DNA of 64,000 nt, from positions 4,436,803 through 4,500,802 of the forward strand of contig JABAKD010000006.1 of assembly GCA_012845835.1 (NCBI GenBank), read 5' to 3'. Made by a program: the position numbers and the translations under genes. The notes below the pieces were generated by a model that worked only from the letters and a program-made list of their open reading frames with translations, was not told the origin of the DNA and searched no databases. Below are positions 54,436 to 64,000 of this stretch, one piece after another (positions within the stretch are counted from its first letter, which is position 1; every line of letters starts with the position of its first letter). This DNA is from Undaria pinnatifida. Its lineage: Eukaryota; Sar; Phaeophyceae; Laminariales; Alariaceae.

Positions 54436-54975
54436 TTGGTGCATGGCCGTAGTCGTATGACCGTAGACCCTCGCATCTACTATGCCGGGACGGAGCACGT
54501 CGGATTTTCAACAACCAGGTAGACATTACTTGCACCACGCGCGAAGGGCCGTGAGGTGTTCGGCGAGTCGTATGAAGGGTGAACTGCATCCTTGCAAGAA
54601 CCGCTCGTAAGACGGACTTCGGCACCTTGTGCCCGCTTTCTTTTTTCATGGATGACAGCGCCAATGGTCACTTCGTTTTCTGGTGTGACCACTCCAGAGA
54701 GACAGCAATGCCATTATGGGTATTACTATGTAACTGCCTCGTGGGTGCCTTGCCATATTCACACTACGTGATGCGATCATTCCCCTTGTGCGTAGTTAGG
54801 GTTCTCCACCCCGCACAATATGATGTACGGTAACTCGATAACCATCATGGTGGCCGCCAAGAAAAAACAAAACAAAACAAAACTGGTGCCCTGGTTGTCT
54901 AGCTCACGCAGTGATTGGCATGTTTTACAGCGTTATTGCCAACCCCAATATACATACAATTTTTAAGAGTGTCGA
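54436..54975 (+). repeat. 550-bp interspersed repeat, copy 3
   Basis: Same blocks in the same order, from gcatggccgtagtcgtatga to gattggcatgttttacagcg. The A-rich internal segment here is aagaaaaaacaaaacaaaac. Confidence 0.85.
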
Positions 54976-55634
54976 TTGGAGGGCGGGTGTTCGCAGGAAC
55001 GTCGACGCCCAAAAACCAGGAAAAAAGGAACAACGCCGAAATATCAGGAAGCGGTTTAAAGCAACGTATTGATCATCACGTTTCCAAAAGATATTTCTTT
55101 ATACGAGTGTAGCCTAGTGGTACACCAATATTAACGATGCCCAAAAATAGCTTATTGTTGCACGGTGGATGTGTTTTCGTTCGTCGGAGGCGTTTTGGCT
55201 TTTGTTGTGATATTTATCCGGCGACGATCGGAAACAAGAGTTAGAGGGACAATCGCAGCAGGCTGCGAATTCCGAACGGCACCGCATCAAATAATCTTTC
55301 TCCCCCCGATTAATCGGAGTCAGTCGCAATCATAGTTATAGTCGGTCTCTTCGTGTATTTCGGGTAGCTTGGGCTTGGAGGGGGTGGGAGGGGGAGGGGG
55401 TGATAGCGGTAGTAGCTGGGGTACTCGCAGCTCTTTTGGAGTTCGTTTGCTCGTCCGCGCGTGTGTGTTGCTGTGTGCGACGTAGTCAACGTGAGGACGG
55501 GGGAGTGTAACTCCCCCACGATCTGCTGCCAACCATTTCCCAATTTCGCTTCCCCACATTTTTTCTTTTAAGGCTATCATCTATGAACCCAACGCAGTAT
55601 CTACCAGGTACCTTCCACAGCCAGACCAATTTTT

Positions 55635-55872
55635 ACAAGGCTTTTCATGGGGTCACGACCCCACCCTCGGACCGGATCAGGAGGTTTTTAAACTTTCGCA
55701 GGGTCGAGTTGGGTCGGGTCTGGAGGTCTCACGGGGCGGGTCAGATCGCGTCATGAGGTCTTCAAATCTCACGGGTCAGGTTCGGTCGGGGCGGATCACC
55801 CTGACCCGACCAGACCCGACCCGCCCCGCCCCGACCCGACAGAAGTGGCCCGTCCCGTGAAAAGCATTAGAA
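55635..55872 (+). mobile_element. CGGGTC element next to the minus-strand gene stop
   Basis: aaggcttttcatggggtcac at the left and cccgtcccgtgaaaagcatt at the right form a terminal inverted repeat, with CGGGTC blocks between. The right end lies about 4 bp from the stop codon of the minus-strand gene, so it would supply its 3' UTR. Confidence 0.8.
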
Positions 55873-55875
55873 TTT

Positions 55876-56911
55876 TCAAGCCTCCGCCAACCAGCCCCTC
55901 CTACCCTTGAGTTTCTCGTCGTTAGCATCGGTCAGCGACGCCGAACAAATCTCGGGGAACAAATTGGGTTCGGCCCTTGCTAGAGCCTGCCGCGCTTCCA
56001 GATCTCCAGCCTCTTTGGCTTCTCTAGCTGCTGCCAACACTCCCCCCCGTTCTCCTTTTCTCATTTTTGACCGTCGTATGCTGGAAGTGGTTGACGCTCG
56101 CGACGTTGGGAACGAAGACCCCCCCACCGAAGAAAACTGGGTGACAAGACTAGAAGGCCAAGATTGTCGGCCAAGAGTTGAGGGCAGTCTCGGGATTGTG
56201 CCTTGGTCACTTCCGAACCGAAGAAAGCCCTCACCGACACCGCCAACCACAACGACGCCAACACCACTACCATCACCACCATCACCACCACCAACACCAC
56301 TAGCACCAACATCACCAACGTCACCAACAACACCAACACCACCACCACCGCCATCCCCACCACCAACACCACCACTACCGCCACCACCACCACCACCACC
56401 ACCACCACCACCACCACCACCACTGCCACCCCCCCCACCGTCTACACCCGGGCCGTCTTTGCCACGATCAACAGCACCCACTTTTTTCGTGGGGGCGCTC
56501 TGAACCCTCGGTCGGCGGAGGTTACCGCCGTGCTTTCGCTCAGTTTTGGTAGCAACCAATTCGCTAGCTCTGCGTACCTCTGTTAAATTTCTGTCCAACG
56601 CTGCATCATGGCTGCTTCGCGGGCGAGCGGAAGCGATACCCGCCCCCATGTTAGCATGCGGGGGACGTGCACCATCGTTTACCGTCGCGGCATCAATGGT
56701 GGCTAAGGAGGAGCCAACATTTTTGCGGTTATGATTACCTCTTGATGCCATTTTTCCCGGGGAGTCAACATATGTGCGGTTATCTTTTGACACCATCATT
56801 TTGTCTTTTGCCCTTCCGGATACCGCCTTCCATGGTGGTATTTGTCGAACGCGGAGGTCGCTTAATCGAATATCTTCGCAATGAGTGTGGTCGAGGCGTC
56901 GCGTCAAGTAC
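55876..56911 (-). CDS. Minus-strand gene, last exon
   Basis: Acceptor gacctcgcag|G; 345 codons to the stop. Starts RYLTRRLDHTHCEDIRLSDL, passes through basic Ser/Arg-rich sequence, then a Gly-rich run (about residues 155-230 of the exon) coded by an imperfect CCA/CAC microsatellite on the plus strand. It ends with a helical charged tail (AAAREAKEAGDLEARQALAR). A CGGGTC-type repeat begins just beyond the stop. Confidence 0.65.
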
Positions 56912-59900
56912 CTGCGAGGTCAAACGCGGTAGCGAAAACAAGGTCGATGATGCCGTGCGTTGACCACCGGCGGGAGTTGAATGCCCCGTGTTACGGCATC
57001 ACGACTGTTCGATGAGCTAATCTAAGCCGTAGAGACATGTTTGTACCACATGCTTGGTTTATTTAGTTCGTGAGATATTGTTGTAGCCAGAGTTGTGGTA
57101 GCTTGTGTTGAAACCGCGGCAAAGAGTTTGGCATTGAGTTATTGGGAGAACCAAAACGACGCCAACAACAACAATTAAAATTGAACTACTACAAGGCGAA
57201 GTACGCGGCTGCCAGCGGCAAGGCACACCTTGTGCCACGTCGCTGTTGAATGAGCAAACAAGGGCCACATAGAGTACTAGTCCCTAGACCTGGTAGACGG
57301 AGGGGACTCTTACCGCAAACAACCCGACCATTGTTTTTCAACCAGAGCTTTTCACGGGTTGTGACCCGACCCGCGGGTCGGGTGATGAAAAACTTCAAAA
57401 TGTCACGGGTCGAGTCCGGTCGGATCAGGGGGTGCTCGAAATCTCACGGGTCGGGTCAGGAGTGCTTCGAAACTCACGGGTCGGGTCGGGCCGGGTCCGC
57501 TCGGGTCGGGTCAGACCGGCCTCAAACCGGTACAACTCGCAAGATTGTGCCCCGTGAAAACCCGTGCAGTTTACGGTGTTGGGGAAAATTTTCTGCAGGG
57601 GTGCCTACATTTTTGTTTTTTTCCGAGGCTCTTCACTTGGGAGGGGCTCTGTGCTAGTTTACAGAAAAAAACTGAAAGTTCACCCCGATGGACCATCCCA
57701 TGGACTAGGTATACCAAAACAATACTGTCGTAAAACTTCAATGATGGTCCGGCGATATTGGGCAGTTGCTCGGTGAAGGAGCCCCACCGGACACAAACAC
57801 ATTTTTTCCCCAAACATGTCATATATTCCCCCATCGTACGAGCACAACGTCGAGGTGTCTCAAGGTCGACTCACCGGAAAGGCATTATGTCGCCCCTTCC
57901 CCCGTGCTTTTTCCCTCCGACGATGGCCTCATCGTAGAGAGACGCCGTCGACGGGCGTCTCCGCGAACTACCGTCATCCGCCCCTCCGTCATATCCACCG
58001 CTAACCCCTCCCCTTTCGCCGTATACGGTGGGCATAATCGGAACTGAACGTCGCCGATGCTGTTTGCCGAAGCGCTCCCGATCGGATGTGCCGGCGGTGC
58101 TGTTGAGAGTCGACGCATATCCGCCGCCGCCCTGAATAGCGTTGCCGCAATTGTCACCGCTGGTGTTACCGCTCATGTTAGCGCTGGCGTTACGTTCGGT
58201 GTTTCCGGCAGTGTCACCACTGGTGTTACCGCCAGTATTACCTCCGGTATTACCGCCGCGCCTTTGGACGCCGCTTGTTCCCACTATTGGTGTGGAGGAG
58301 AAAGACACCACGGCGGACGCTGAAACGGTCGCCTCTAAGAGACCTCCCGGTCTGACCCTCGCCATCCTGTCGTCGAGAACGGCAGCTCGAGAGGGGAGTT
58401 CTCGTTCCCTTCTGCGAAGAGCGGAGAAGACCAAAACACCTCCTCGGCCTCCTTCTCTTTCCGCTTCTCCTGGTCTGTCTCCTTCTCTTTCTTCTTCTCC
58501 TTCTGCTTCTCCAGGAGAGTGCTTGTTTGTTGGGGCAACGGCAGCGGCGGCGGTAGCATCAATAGCGGCGGCAGGGGAAGCAGTAGCGGCAGTAGGGACA
58601 AGAGCAGCCGCAGTAGGTGCAACCATAACCGTAGTACCACCGGAAGGGGTGGTAGTGGTGCCGGTGGCGTCGGTGGCGGTGGCTGTGGTGGCGTTTGGAT
58701 TGCCGGGAGAGGCGGTTTCGATGAAAGCGTTGTTTGCAGCACTTCCGTCCTGCGCGTCTGTATCTTGTCGAGCCGACGATGGAGCATGGTCGGAGGAGGA
58801 CGTGACCGATCCCGCTGCCCGATCTTCTTCGTGTCCTGCGTATGCAAGCAAGCAGGAAGAGACGGAGGTTGTTTTCGTTGCTGCTGCCGCTGCTGTTGAT
58901 GTTTACGCCACTGCTGCTGAAGCTGTCGCGGCTACGACGGTTACTGCCCACTGTTAGACGCGTGTTATGATAGAAGTAGCGCGTAGGAAATCGGGGATTT
59001 CCCGTTGAGGACCTCCATACCTCGCCGCAACACCTGACTTTGACAGATCTTATTACCACGCCTGATTCACGGGCTGATGGGCTCGGCATCCAACAAGTAA
59101 ACGTCGCTTGCGATAAATTCCAGGCTGAGCCTTATTCGCAACAATCCCATGGGCCCGCTAGACAGGTATCTAACGAACGATATCGTCAAAAACCGAACGG
59201 AATCATGGCACGACACAGCACGTTAAACGTTCTTCTTTTTTTTCCCGGAGGCTCTCCGCATAAGGAGCTCCCTACCTTGACCGCAGTACTGACAGACGTT
59301 AACTCCTTGAGAGTCCTAAAACTCCTCTCTATACTAATTCCAAGTAAGTTTGTCCCCAAAATGAGTTTCCAGCTGTAACGGCATTATAACCCATTCGGGT
59401 AGGGCTTCACGGGGAAAAAAAAACGACGAAATAAAGCCGACGATTCCTTAATCCGTCGCACGAAGCAGCCCGGGACGCCGGGCAGCGGGCGTGTTCACTG
59501 GTGTGTTTCACTAGGTGCCTTCAAAGGGCGACGGTATAGGAAGCTATGCGACACACGCTCCGCATTCTCGTACTATTGTTGAGTATTGCTGCAGACCCCG
59601 CCTGTCTATACACATGGGGTTGAAAATATCGCAAATTTGTTGTTTGTGGTCGATGTAAAGCGGGCCTCAAAAGGCAAGCTGAAGAAGGTCTAGCCCGATG
59701 AGCGACCTCATGCCCTAACTATGTTGCAAACTCGCCCGGTAAAGCACAAAACAAACGGTGCTGTGTTCCAGCGATACTGGGTAGCGTTTGTCCGTTGACG
59801 CGCGCTATCGTCAGCCAGAAATACTACCAGTCTGTTCCGAAATATAAGCCTGATTGCACTAATAAAACGTGTGGTTGTTACCACTCTAAATATTGAGGTC

Positions 59901-62900
59901 ATGGGTTCGAGCCCCACCAAGCACACGTACTCCCCTTTTCGTTTTCTAAAAAGAAAAAAATGGTCGGGTATCCACATACCACGTAAGTAGACCTCGGAAC
60001 TAAAAGTGTTTTCCATCGGTTGGAGAGTAATTTATATTTCGAGTATTTCCGCAACCAGTTCCGTAGATGGCTAAAAGTACCTAGATACGATCGTAAAGGC
60101 AAGCGAAAAAAAACAAACATTTTTTCGGTCAGTACGAGCTTAATAAAAGACCCAAACAATCCCTACGGAGAAAATCCGCAAAATTGCGCGGAATCTGGAG
60201 GGGGGGACAGCTAAACATCCCCGGGTCAACCAGTGTATCCCTCTCAACACTTTGGCTTGCTCTGGATGGTGATGCAAACGATTACAAATGATTTGTAGTT
60301 TTGTGATGAACCCTATATGGCTTCATTTTCAAATCAGGCTTGTAGTTTCGTTTTATTTTTGAACCTGGCTTATATTTCGGAACAGACTTGCACGGCGAAA
60401 TAAAGTGCCGCTTCTATCGTAGCCCTTGTAAACGGATCCAATGATGGACGATAGGTGGCGCCTCGGCCGAGGAGGCCCGCCAGCAGACAACAATGCCTCG
60501 CCTCTCACAAGCGCAACACCTATGTATGGTAGGGGGCTAGCGATTCGAGGCGTGCTATGACCAAGCCTACGATATTGTGGGGGGGATGTTGCGACGGTGT
60601 TGTGATTGTTATGATACACCCCCTTCTCTCACTACCGGATTTGAGCCACTCGCACGGAGGGACTCTGTATATCGCTGACAACAAACGTTTCGGGCTGTTT
60701 TATGTCTAATTTTTTATGGACGTCAGCCGCGAGTTTGACGAATTTCAGGTCAATACTCATCTTTGCAAGCTGCGTTTCGGGCTGTTTGTTTGGCGCAGCG
60801 TAGCTAACTATTCCGTTCGCGGATTTCATATCGCAAAATTAACACAGCACAACAGCTCAAAACCTCCCAATAGAACTAGGGCGGTACCTCGCGCGGGTGG
60901 CCCCGAATCACTGCAAAAAAGGTCCCCCAAGAATGACCTCCACTGTAACGGAATAGAGGTACTCGTAGGGCTCTTTGGCCATAATATAATGTTTTCTGAG
61001 TCGCGGGACTCCTTATAAACCCATTTTTTTCTCTGATAATTATTCTTGCTTATTTTGCGATTTGGTTTTTTTAGCGCTCTTTTGGCTAAAATATTTGATG
61101 ACATGACGCGGCTACCTCAACCCCAATTGTCGGAAATTGGCCAGTTTTTTTGGTATTGCCTAGGCCATTTGGGATTTTGATAGTTCATTGGGTTCTGCAA
61201 TTTTCATTATACTTGAGAACGAAAAAAAAACACCTTTTGGGGTGGAGTATGGAGAGATTCTCACGTGAGGAGCGTCAGGCAATACAATGGGGGACCTCTA
61301 CCGCATTGTTTCGCTGCCGCTGTGGCTATTGTATTACAAAAAATATTCAAAAATTCGTCAGCTAGCTGTGAGTTCGATAAATCTACGGTCGATGCTCGTG
61401 TTTGCAAACTGCGGGATACACCGGCCGCTCGTTTTTACCGATAGGTGCATTATCCTTTGAATACGCATGACTCCTATGGATGTTGCCAGGGTAGACGTCA
61501 ACAAAAAAAAGTTGTCGATAACAATGGTAGCTACTATGCATACGACTGATTCTACGATACCTTAAACCAGCGTTTTTTTTATTCTGTAATGAACGTTTCG
61601 TTGCTGCTCAACACGAGGAAGGATTCGATGAACAAAAAGTCTTCTTCTATCTTCTTGTTTGCAATAGGCCATCGAAGCATGTCGTCGGGGTCGCAAGGGG
61701 CACCGCATTCCAAGAGATACGGCCGGGAGCTGGCTTCAAAAAACCGGCGATTACGTTAAAGAAAAGCTGGGGGGTCTATACCGTAGAACGACTCATATAC
61801 GTGTTCGTCCCAAGATAGTAAGTGGTTATGACTGGCTGACATAGTTGCCGAGAGAATTACTGTTGTTGCCTACGGCGACGTTGTGCGAAGCAAGCTTGCC
61901 TTGACAGCTGCCACCTCCGGTTGGTACCGACTCCCGCTGTTTTCGGAGGGTTTCTCCTGCCTCTAACCGGGCCCCCACGAAGTCTTTCACCAGGCGCTGT
62001 GGCGTAGGGGGCATACCGAGACAGAAAAACAAGCACGAAAAAAGTCAGGGCTTTTCACGGGCCATGGCCCGGCCCGCGGGTCTGGTCAGAAGGTTCTAAA
62101 AATCGCGGATGGAGTCGGGTCGTGTCGGGAGGTTAACAAATGACACGGGTCGGGCCGGGTCATCCAGACCCGATCCGACCCGCGAGCAGTGATCCGGCCC
62201 GCAAAAATATCTGAAAACATATCTGTATGTGAAGTGGGAGAGGCGGGTACCCATCATATTGTATGGTGTTTGGTTGGGTACTGTATTCGTGTGGTGATAG
62301 AGTGGACATCGAGCTACTAGTTGGACAAACGAACGAGGGGGATGTTTTGGATCGGATATATAGCGTCCAAAACGCAACCTTAATACGTATATACGGAGTA
62401 TATTGTGAGTTTCTCCCCGGTTTTTCCTTTACTTCCGAGTTTTTTTTTTCATTAGTGGTCGACGTCGAAACTAATGCTGCGCCTTACCGGATGGCAAGCA
62501 GATAAAAATACCACGTTTTTCACGGGTCATAACCGGGCCCGCGGGTCGGACCAGGAGGAATTTCAAGAATCCCTGGGTCGAGTCGGGCCAGGTCAGGAGG
62601 GGTTCCAATAAATAACACGGGTCGGGCGAGGTCACCCTGTGACCCCTATCCGACCCTCGAGAAGAGATCCGACGCGTGAAAAATCCTGAATAGTACGAAG
62701 ATGAAGAAAAGTAAGAGGATTCCTGGTCTACGAAATATGAAGAAAAGTAAGAGGATTCCTGGTCTCTTTCCTCAACTATATGTTTTGACACGTTATCGAA
62801 CCCACGCTGAAAAATGACACTGAATAGTCTAATTAGTTTCAAATTCAGGGCATCTATCTGTTAATTTCCATCTTCAACGGAAGCGACACGGATGGTCCCC

Positions 62901-63379
62901 AAAAGCGCCCATGTGAGGGTCGTTTCTAAGGAAAGCGAATAAAGCACTAATCCTAATGAAAACGTCACGATTCCTGGCATTTTGATATTCTAAAACGTCA
63001 CGTTTTCAAAATAGCATCACTTTTGGATTTTTGTCTGGAATCCTGAAATCTTTTTAATATATGGAAATGATCGAAACGATTTAAAGTCCGCATTTTCCTG
63101 GCAAATTTTACGATTCACAAAAGAACGTCACGCTTTTTTTTGCTGTCACGATTCCTGACCTTTTTTTTTGTGCTTCTAAGGAACACACACCCTTACGTTT
63201 GTGGATGTCTCACATGCGGGTCCATGTTCGCCATGATGGCCAGATTATCCACGATCGCCGTCGCCACCCGCATATGCGTCGACATCTCGTCCTCCGCGGA
63301 TGCTTGTGAAACCCGTAGGGCAAACCGAGAGGGTGAGTTCCGGGACACAACTCCGATGAAGTATTCCCCCGCGCCGTAG
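55876..63379 (-). CDS. Unidentified protein with Gly/Ala/Ser-rich tail, 3' part, four exons
   Basis: Exons in transcription order: 63379-63214, 61996-61861, 58835-57875, 56911-55876. Acceptors are gtcgtggcag, tacgccacag, tgcatacgcag and acctcgcag; donors are CAT|GTGAGA, ACA|GTAATT and TTCCG|GTGAGT. Phases match throughout (2, 0, 1, 2) to the TGA/TAA-terminated end at 55876, giving about 765 residues. The first visible exon is phase 2, so the start is beyond the window. The N-terminal part (GAGEYFIGVVSRNSPSRFAL) looks like ordinary folded, possibly beta-rich protein. From residue ~100 on it is low complexity: Ala/Thr/Pro runs, a Gly-Asn-Thr repeat tract and a long Gly/Val/Asp run coded by a (CCA)n microsatellite. 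I do not recognise the family. The GTAATT donor and the exon at 61861-61996 are the weakest parts. Confidence 0.6.
57345..57568 (+). mobile_element. CGGGTC element in the minus-strand gene's last intron
   Basis: agagcttttcacgggttgtg and tgccccgtgaaaacccgtg are inverted ends. Internal blocks tgtcacgggtcgagtcc, atctcacgggtcgggtcagg and actcacgggtcgggtcgg. Confidence 0.8.
57875..58835 (-). CDS. Minus-strand gene, third visible exon (low complexity)
   Basis: 961 bp, open throughout. Acceptor has a long pyrimidine tract ending gcatacgcag; donor TTCCG|GTGAGT. Encodes an Ala/Thr-rich stretch (TATATDATGTTTTPSGGTTV), an acidic/basic EGEEEREGDRPGEAEREGG segment, then a tract of Asn-Thr-x-Gly-like repeats (GGNTGGNTGGNTSGD...). 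A 320-codon open frame ending exactly at a GTGAGT donor with the right phase argues for a real exon. Confidence 0.65.
60712..60778 (+). repeat. 50-bp GCTGTGAG motif, copy
   Basis: cagccgcgagtttgacgaat ... atactcatctttgcaagctg. Preceded by ttatggacgt. Confidence 0.8.
61345..61560 (+). repeat. 50-bp GCTGTGAG motif with extended homology
   Basis: agctgtgagttcgataaatc ... atgctcgtgtttgcaaactg, then ccggccgctcgtttttacc and actcctatggatgttgccag. The extension is shared with 47.65-47.81 kb, and its tail is also found at 49.25 kb. Confidence 0.8.
61861..61996 (-). CDS. Minus-strand gene, second visible exon
   Basis: 45 codons plus one base: RLVKDFVGARLEAGETLRKQ ... SHNVAVGNN. Acceptor ccctacgccacag|CGC joins phase 0 to the exon at 63214. 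Donor ACA|GTAATT leaves phase 1, as the exon at 58835 requires. The charged helical composition supports coding, but the donor is non-ideal and the frame stays open 17 codons further. Confidence 0.5.
62044..62215 (+). mobile_element. CGGGTC element
   Basis: tcagggcttttcacgggcca at the left and ccggcccgcaaaaatatctg at the right, with internal acacgggtcgggccgggtca followed by gacccgatccgacccgcgag. Confidence 0.75.
62508..62692 (+). mobile_element. CGGGTC element
   Basis: acgtttttcacgggtcataa at the left and ccgacgcgtgaaaaatcctg at the right form inverted ends; the middle has aacacgggtcgggcgaggtc. Confidence 0.78.
63214..63379 (-). CDS. Minus-strand gene, first visible exon
   Basis: One base plus 55 codons: YGAGEYFIGVVSRNSPSRFA through VDNLAIMANMDPH. 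Pyrimidine-rich acceptor tgctgtatgtcgtggcag and strong donor GTGAGA. Composition is non-repetitive, unlike the flanks. A truncated copy of the acceptor and first 11 codons lies about 415 bp upstream on the same strand. Confidence 0.65.
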
Positions 63380-63759
63380 CTGCCACGACATACAGCAACA
63401 GACACGCCAGGTTAATGGCGTTTGCACATATATATATATGTATATATATTATCATCCAATCTACCTATCATCTCACTTTTAATTTTGCTGTTTCGTTCTC
63501 CCTCCCTGTAGCTGTAACTCAGATCCAGGGTCACTGAGCAGGCGCTTTCTCCCCCCTCCCCGCACTACCCTACGTGTCTTGATTTTTGTCGCGAGAAGGC
63601 TTCTTCTGCCCTTTGTTCTTTCGTCGGCTCGCATCGAACTTGCGGCATCATATGATGCGGCGCATGTGGTGCAGCAGTGGTCGTAGGGACTCCATTGTCG
63701 AAAATAAGGTATGTGATGTATATCCTGCTGGTTATTACTACAGTGTGGAAGGTTGATGT

Positions 63760-63832
63760 CACGCCAATCTGACGAAATAGTTGCCGGCGGGGTAGCTGCC
63801 ACGACGCACATCAACACAGGCGGTTAATGGCG
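63760..63832 (-). repeat. Truncated copy of the minus-strand gene's acceptor and exon start
   Basis: On the minus strand, gtgcgtcgtggcag|CTACCC reads (S)YPAGNYFVRLA then a stop, against (S)YGAGEYFIGVV at the real exon. Homology includes ~30 bp of upstream intron (cattaacc). Confidence 0.7.
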
Positions 63833-64000
63833 GCAAAGGTGTGCCGGAAACTTTGTTTGTATGTTTCGCCATGTTAAAACGTGTAGCAGTGTTATGAAAG
63901 CTACCATTCGACAGTGTGCAGCATGAGATTTAACGTCGACCACTCACACCGGTGACAAGAAACAAGAGGGAACACCAAACGGAAACCCAAAACGGAGGAG

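Noticed and set aside
58142..58957. 271-codon plus-strand ORF
   Set aside because: Overlaps the minus-strand exon at 57875-58835, which has matching splice sites and phase; the plus frame lacks this support.
59893..59925. tRNA-like 3' half with a B-box (ggttcgagccc)
   Set aside because: No matching acceptor stem, D-arm or clean A-box 30-60 bp upstream on the same strand. At best a tRNA-derived fragment.

Overview
This is nuclear eukaryotic DNA from a repeat-rich genome with long introns. Only two genes can be supported with confidence, and repeats fill most of the rest. The spliceosomal introns (GT..AG, T-rich acceptors), mid-range base composition, Ala/Gly/Ser-rich low-complexity exons and kilobase introns full of microsatellites and short transposons would suit a stramenopile, most likely a brown alga. 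That assignment is an inference; no marker gene in the window proves it.

Layout. 1-20.5 kb has no convincing gene. It holds several interspersed repeat families, minisatellites and, at 14.7-19.2 kb, a tandem array of foldback (hairpin) units rich in GATC/CTAGATC. 20.889-50.896 kb (+) is a complete 15-exon gene for a transmembrane-9 superfamily (TM9SF/nonaspanin) protein. I reconstructed it exon by exon: every junction has GT..AG and a matching phase, giving 1830 bp of coding sequence and 609 residues. It has a signal peptide, a lumenal domain, nine membrane segments and a C-terminal KxD signal. Two exons are easy to miss: a 111-bp exon at 27,457 and a 25-bp micro-exon at 34,127. Its roughly 28 kb of introns carry MITE-like elements, a large inverted repeat around a broken Tc1/mariner-type transposase, and a coiled-coil ORF. 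51-55.8 kb is repeat-rich sequence without a supported gene. 55.876-63.379 kb (-) is the 3' part of a second gene: four phase-compatible exons, about 765 residues, with the 5' end beyond the window. It encodes an unidentified protein with a long Gly/Ala/Ser-rich C-terminus.

Main oddity. Degenerate copies of coding-exon edges, often with the splice site, lie in the neighbouring introns. The clearest are around TM9SF exons 7, 8, 9 and 12; exons 2, 4, 5 and 15 are weaker cases. The second gene shows the same thing upstream of its first visible exon. This suggests that introns here grow by repeated local duplication across exon-intron boundaries, leaving arrays of decoy splice sites. The second oddity is the foldback array at 14.7-19.2 kb, whose arms are scattered through the window and reach into the TM9SF introns. 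I can name at least six further repeat families, several with recognisable inverted ends.
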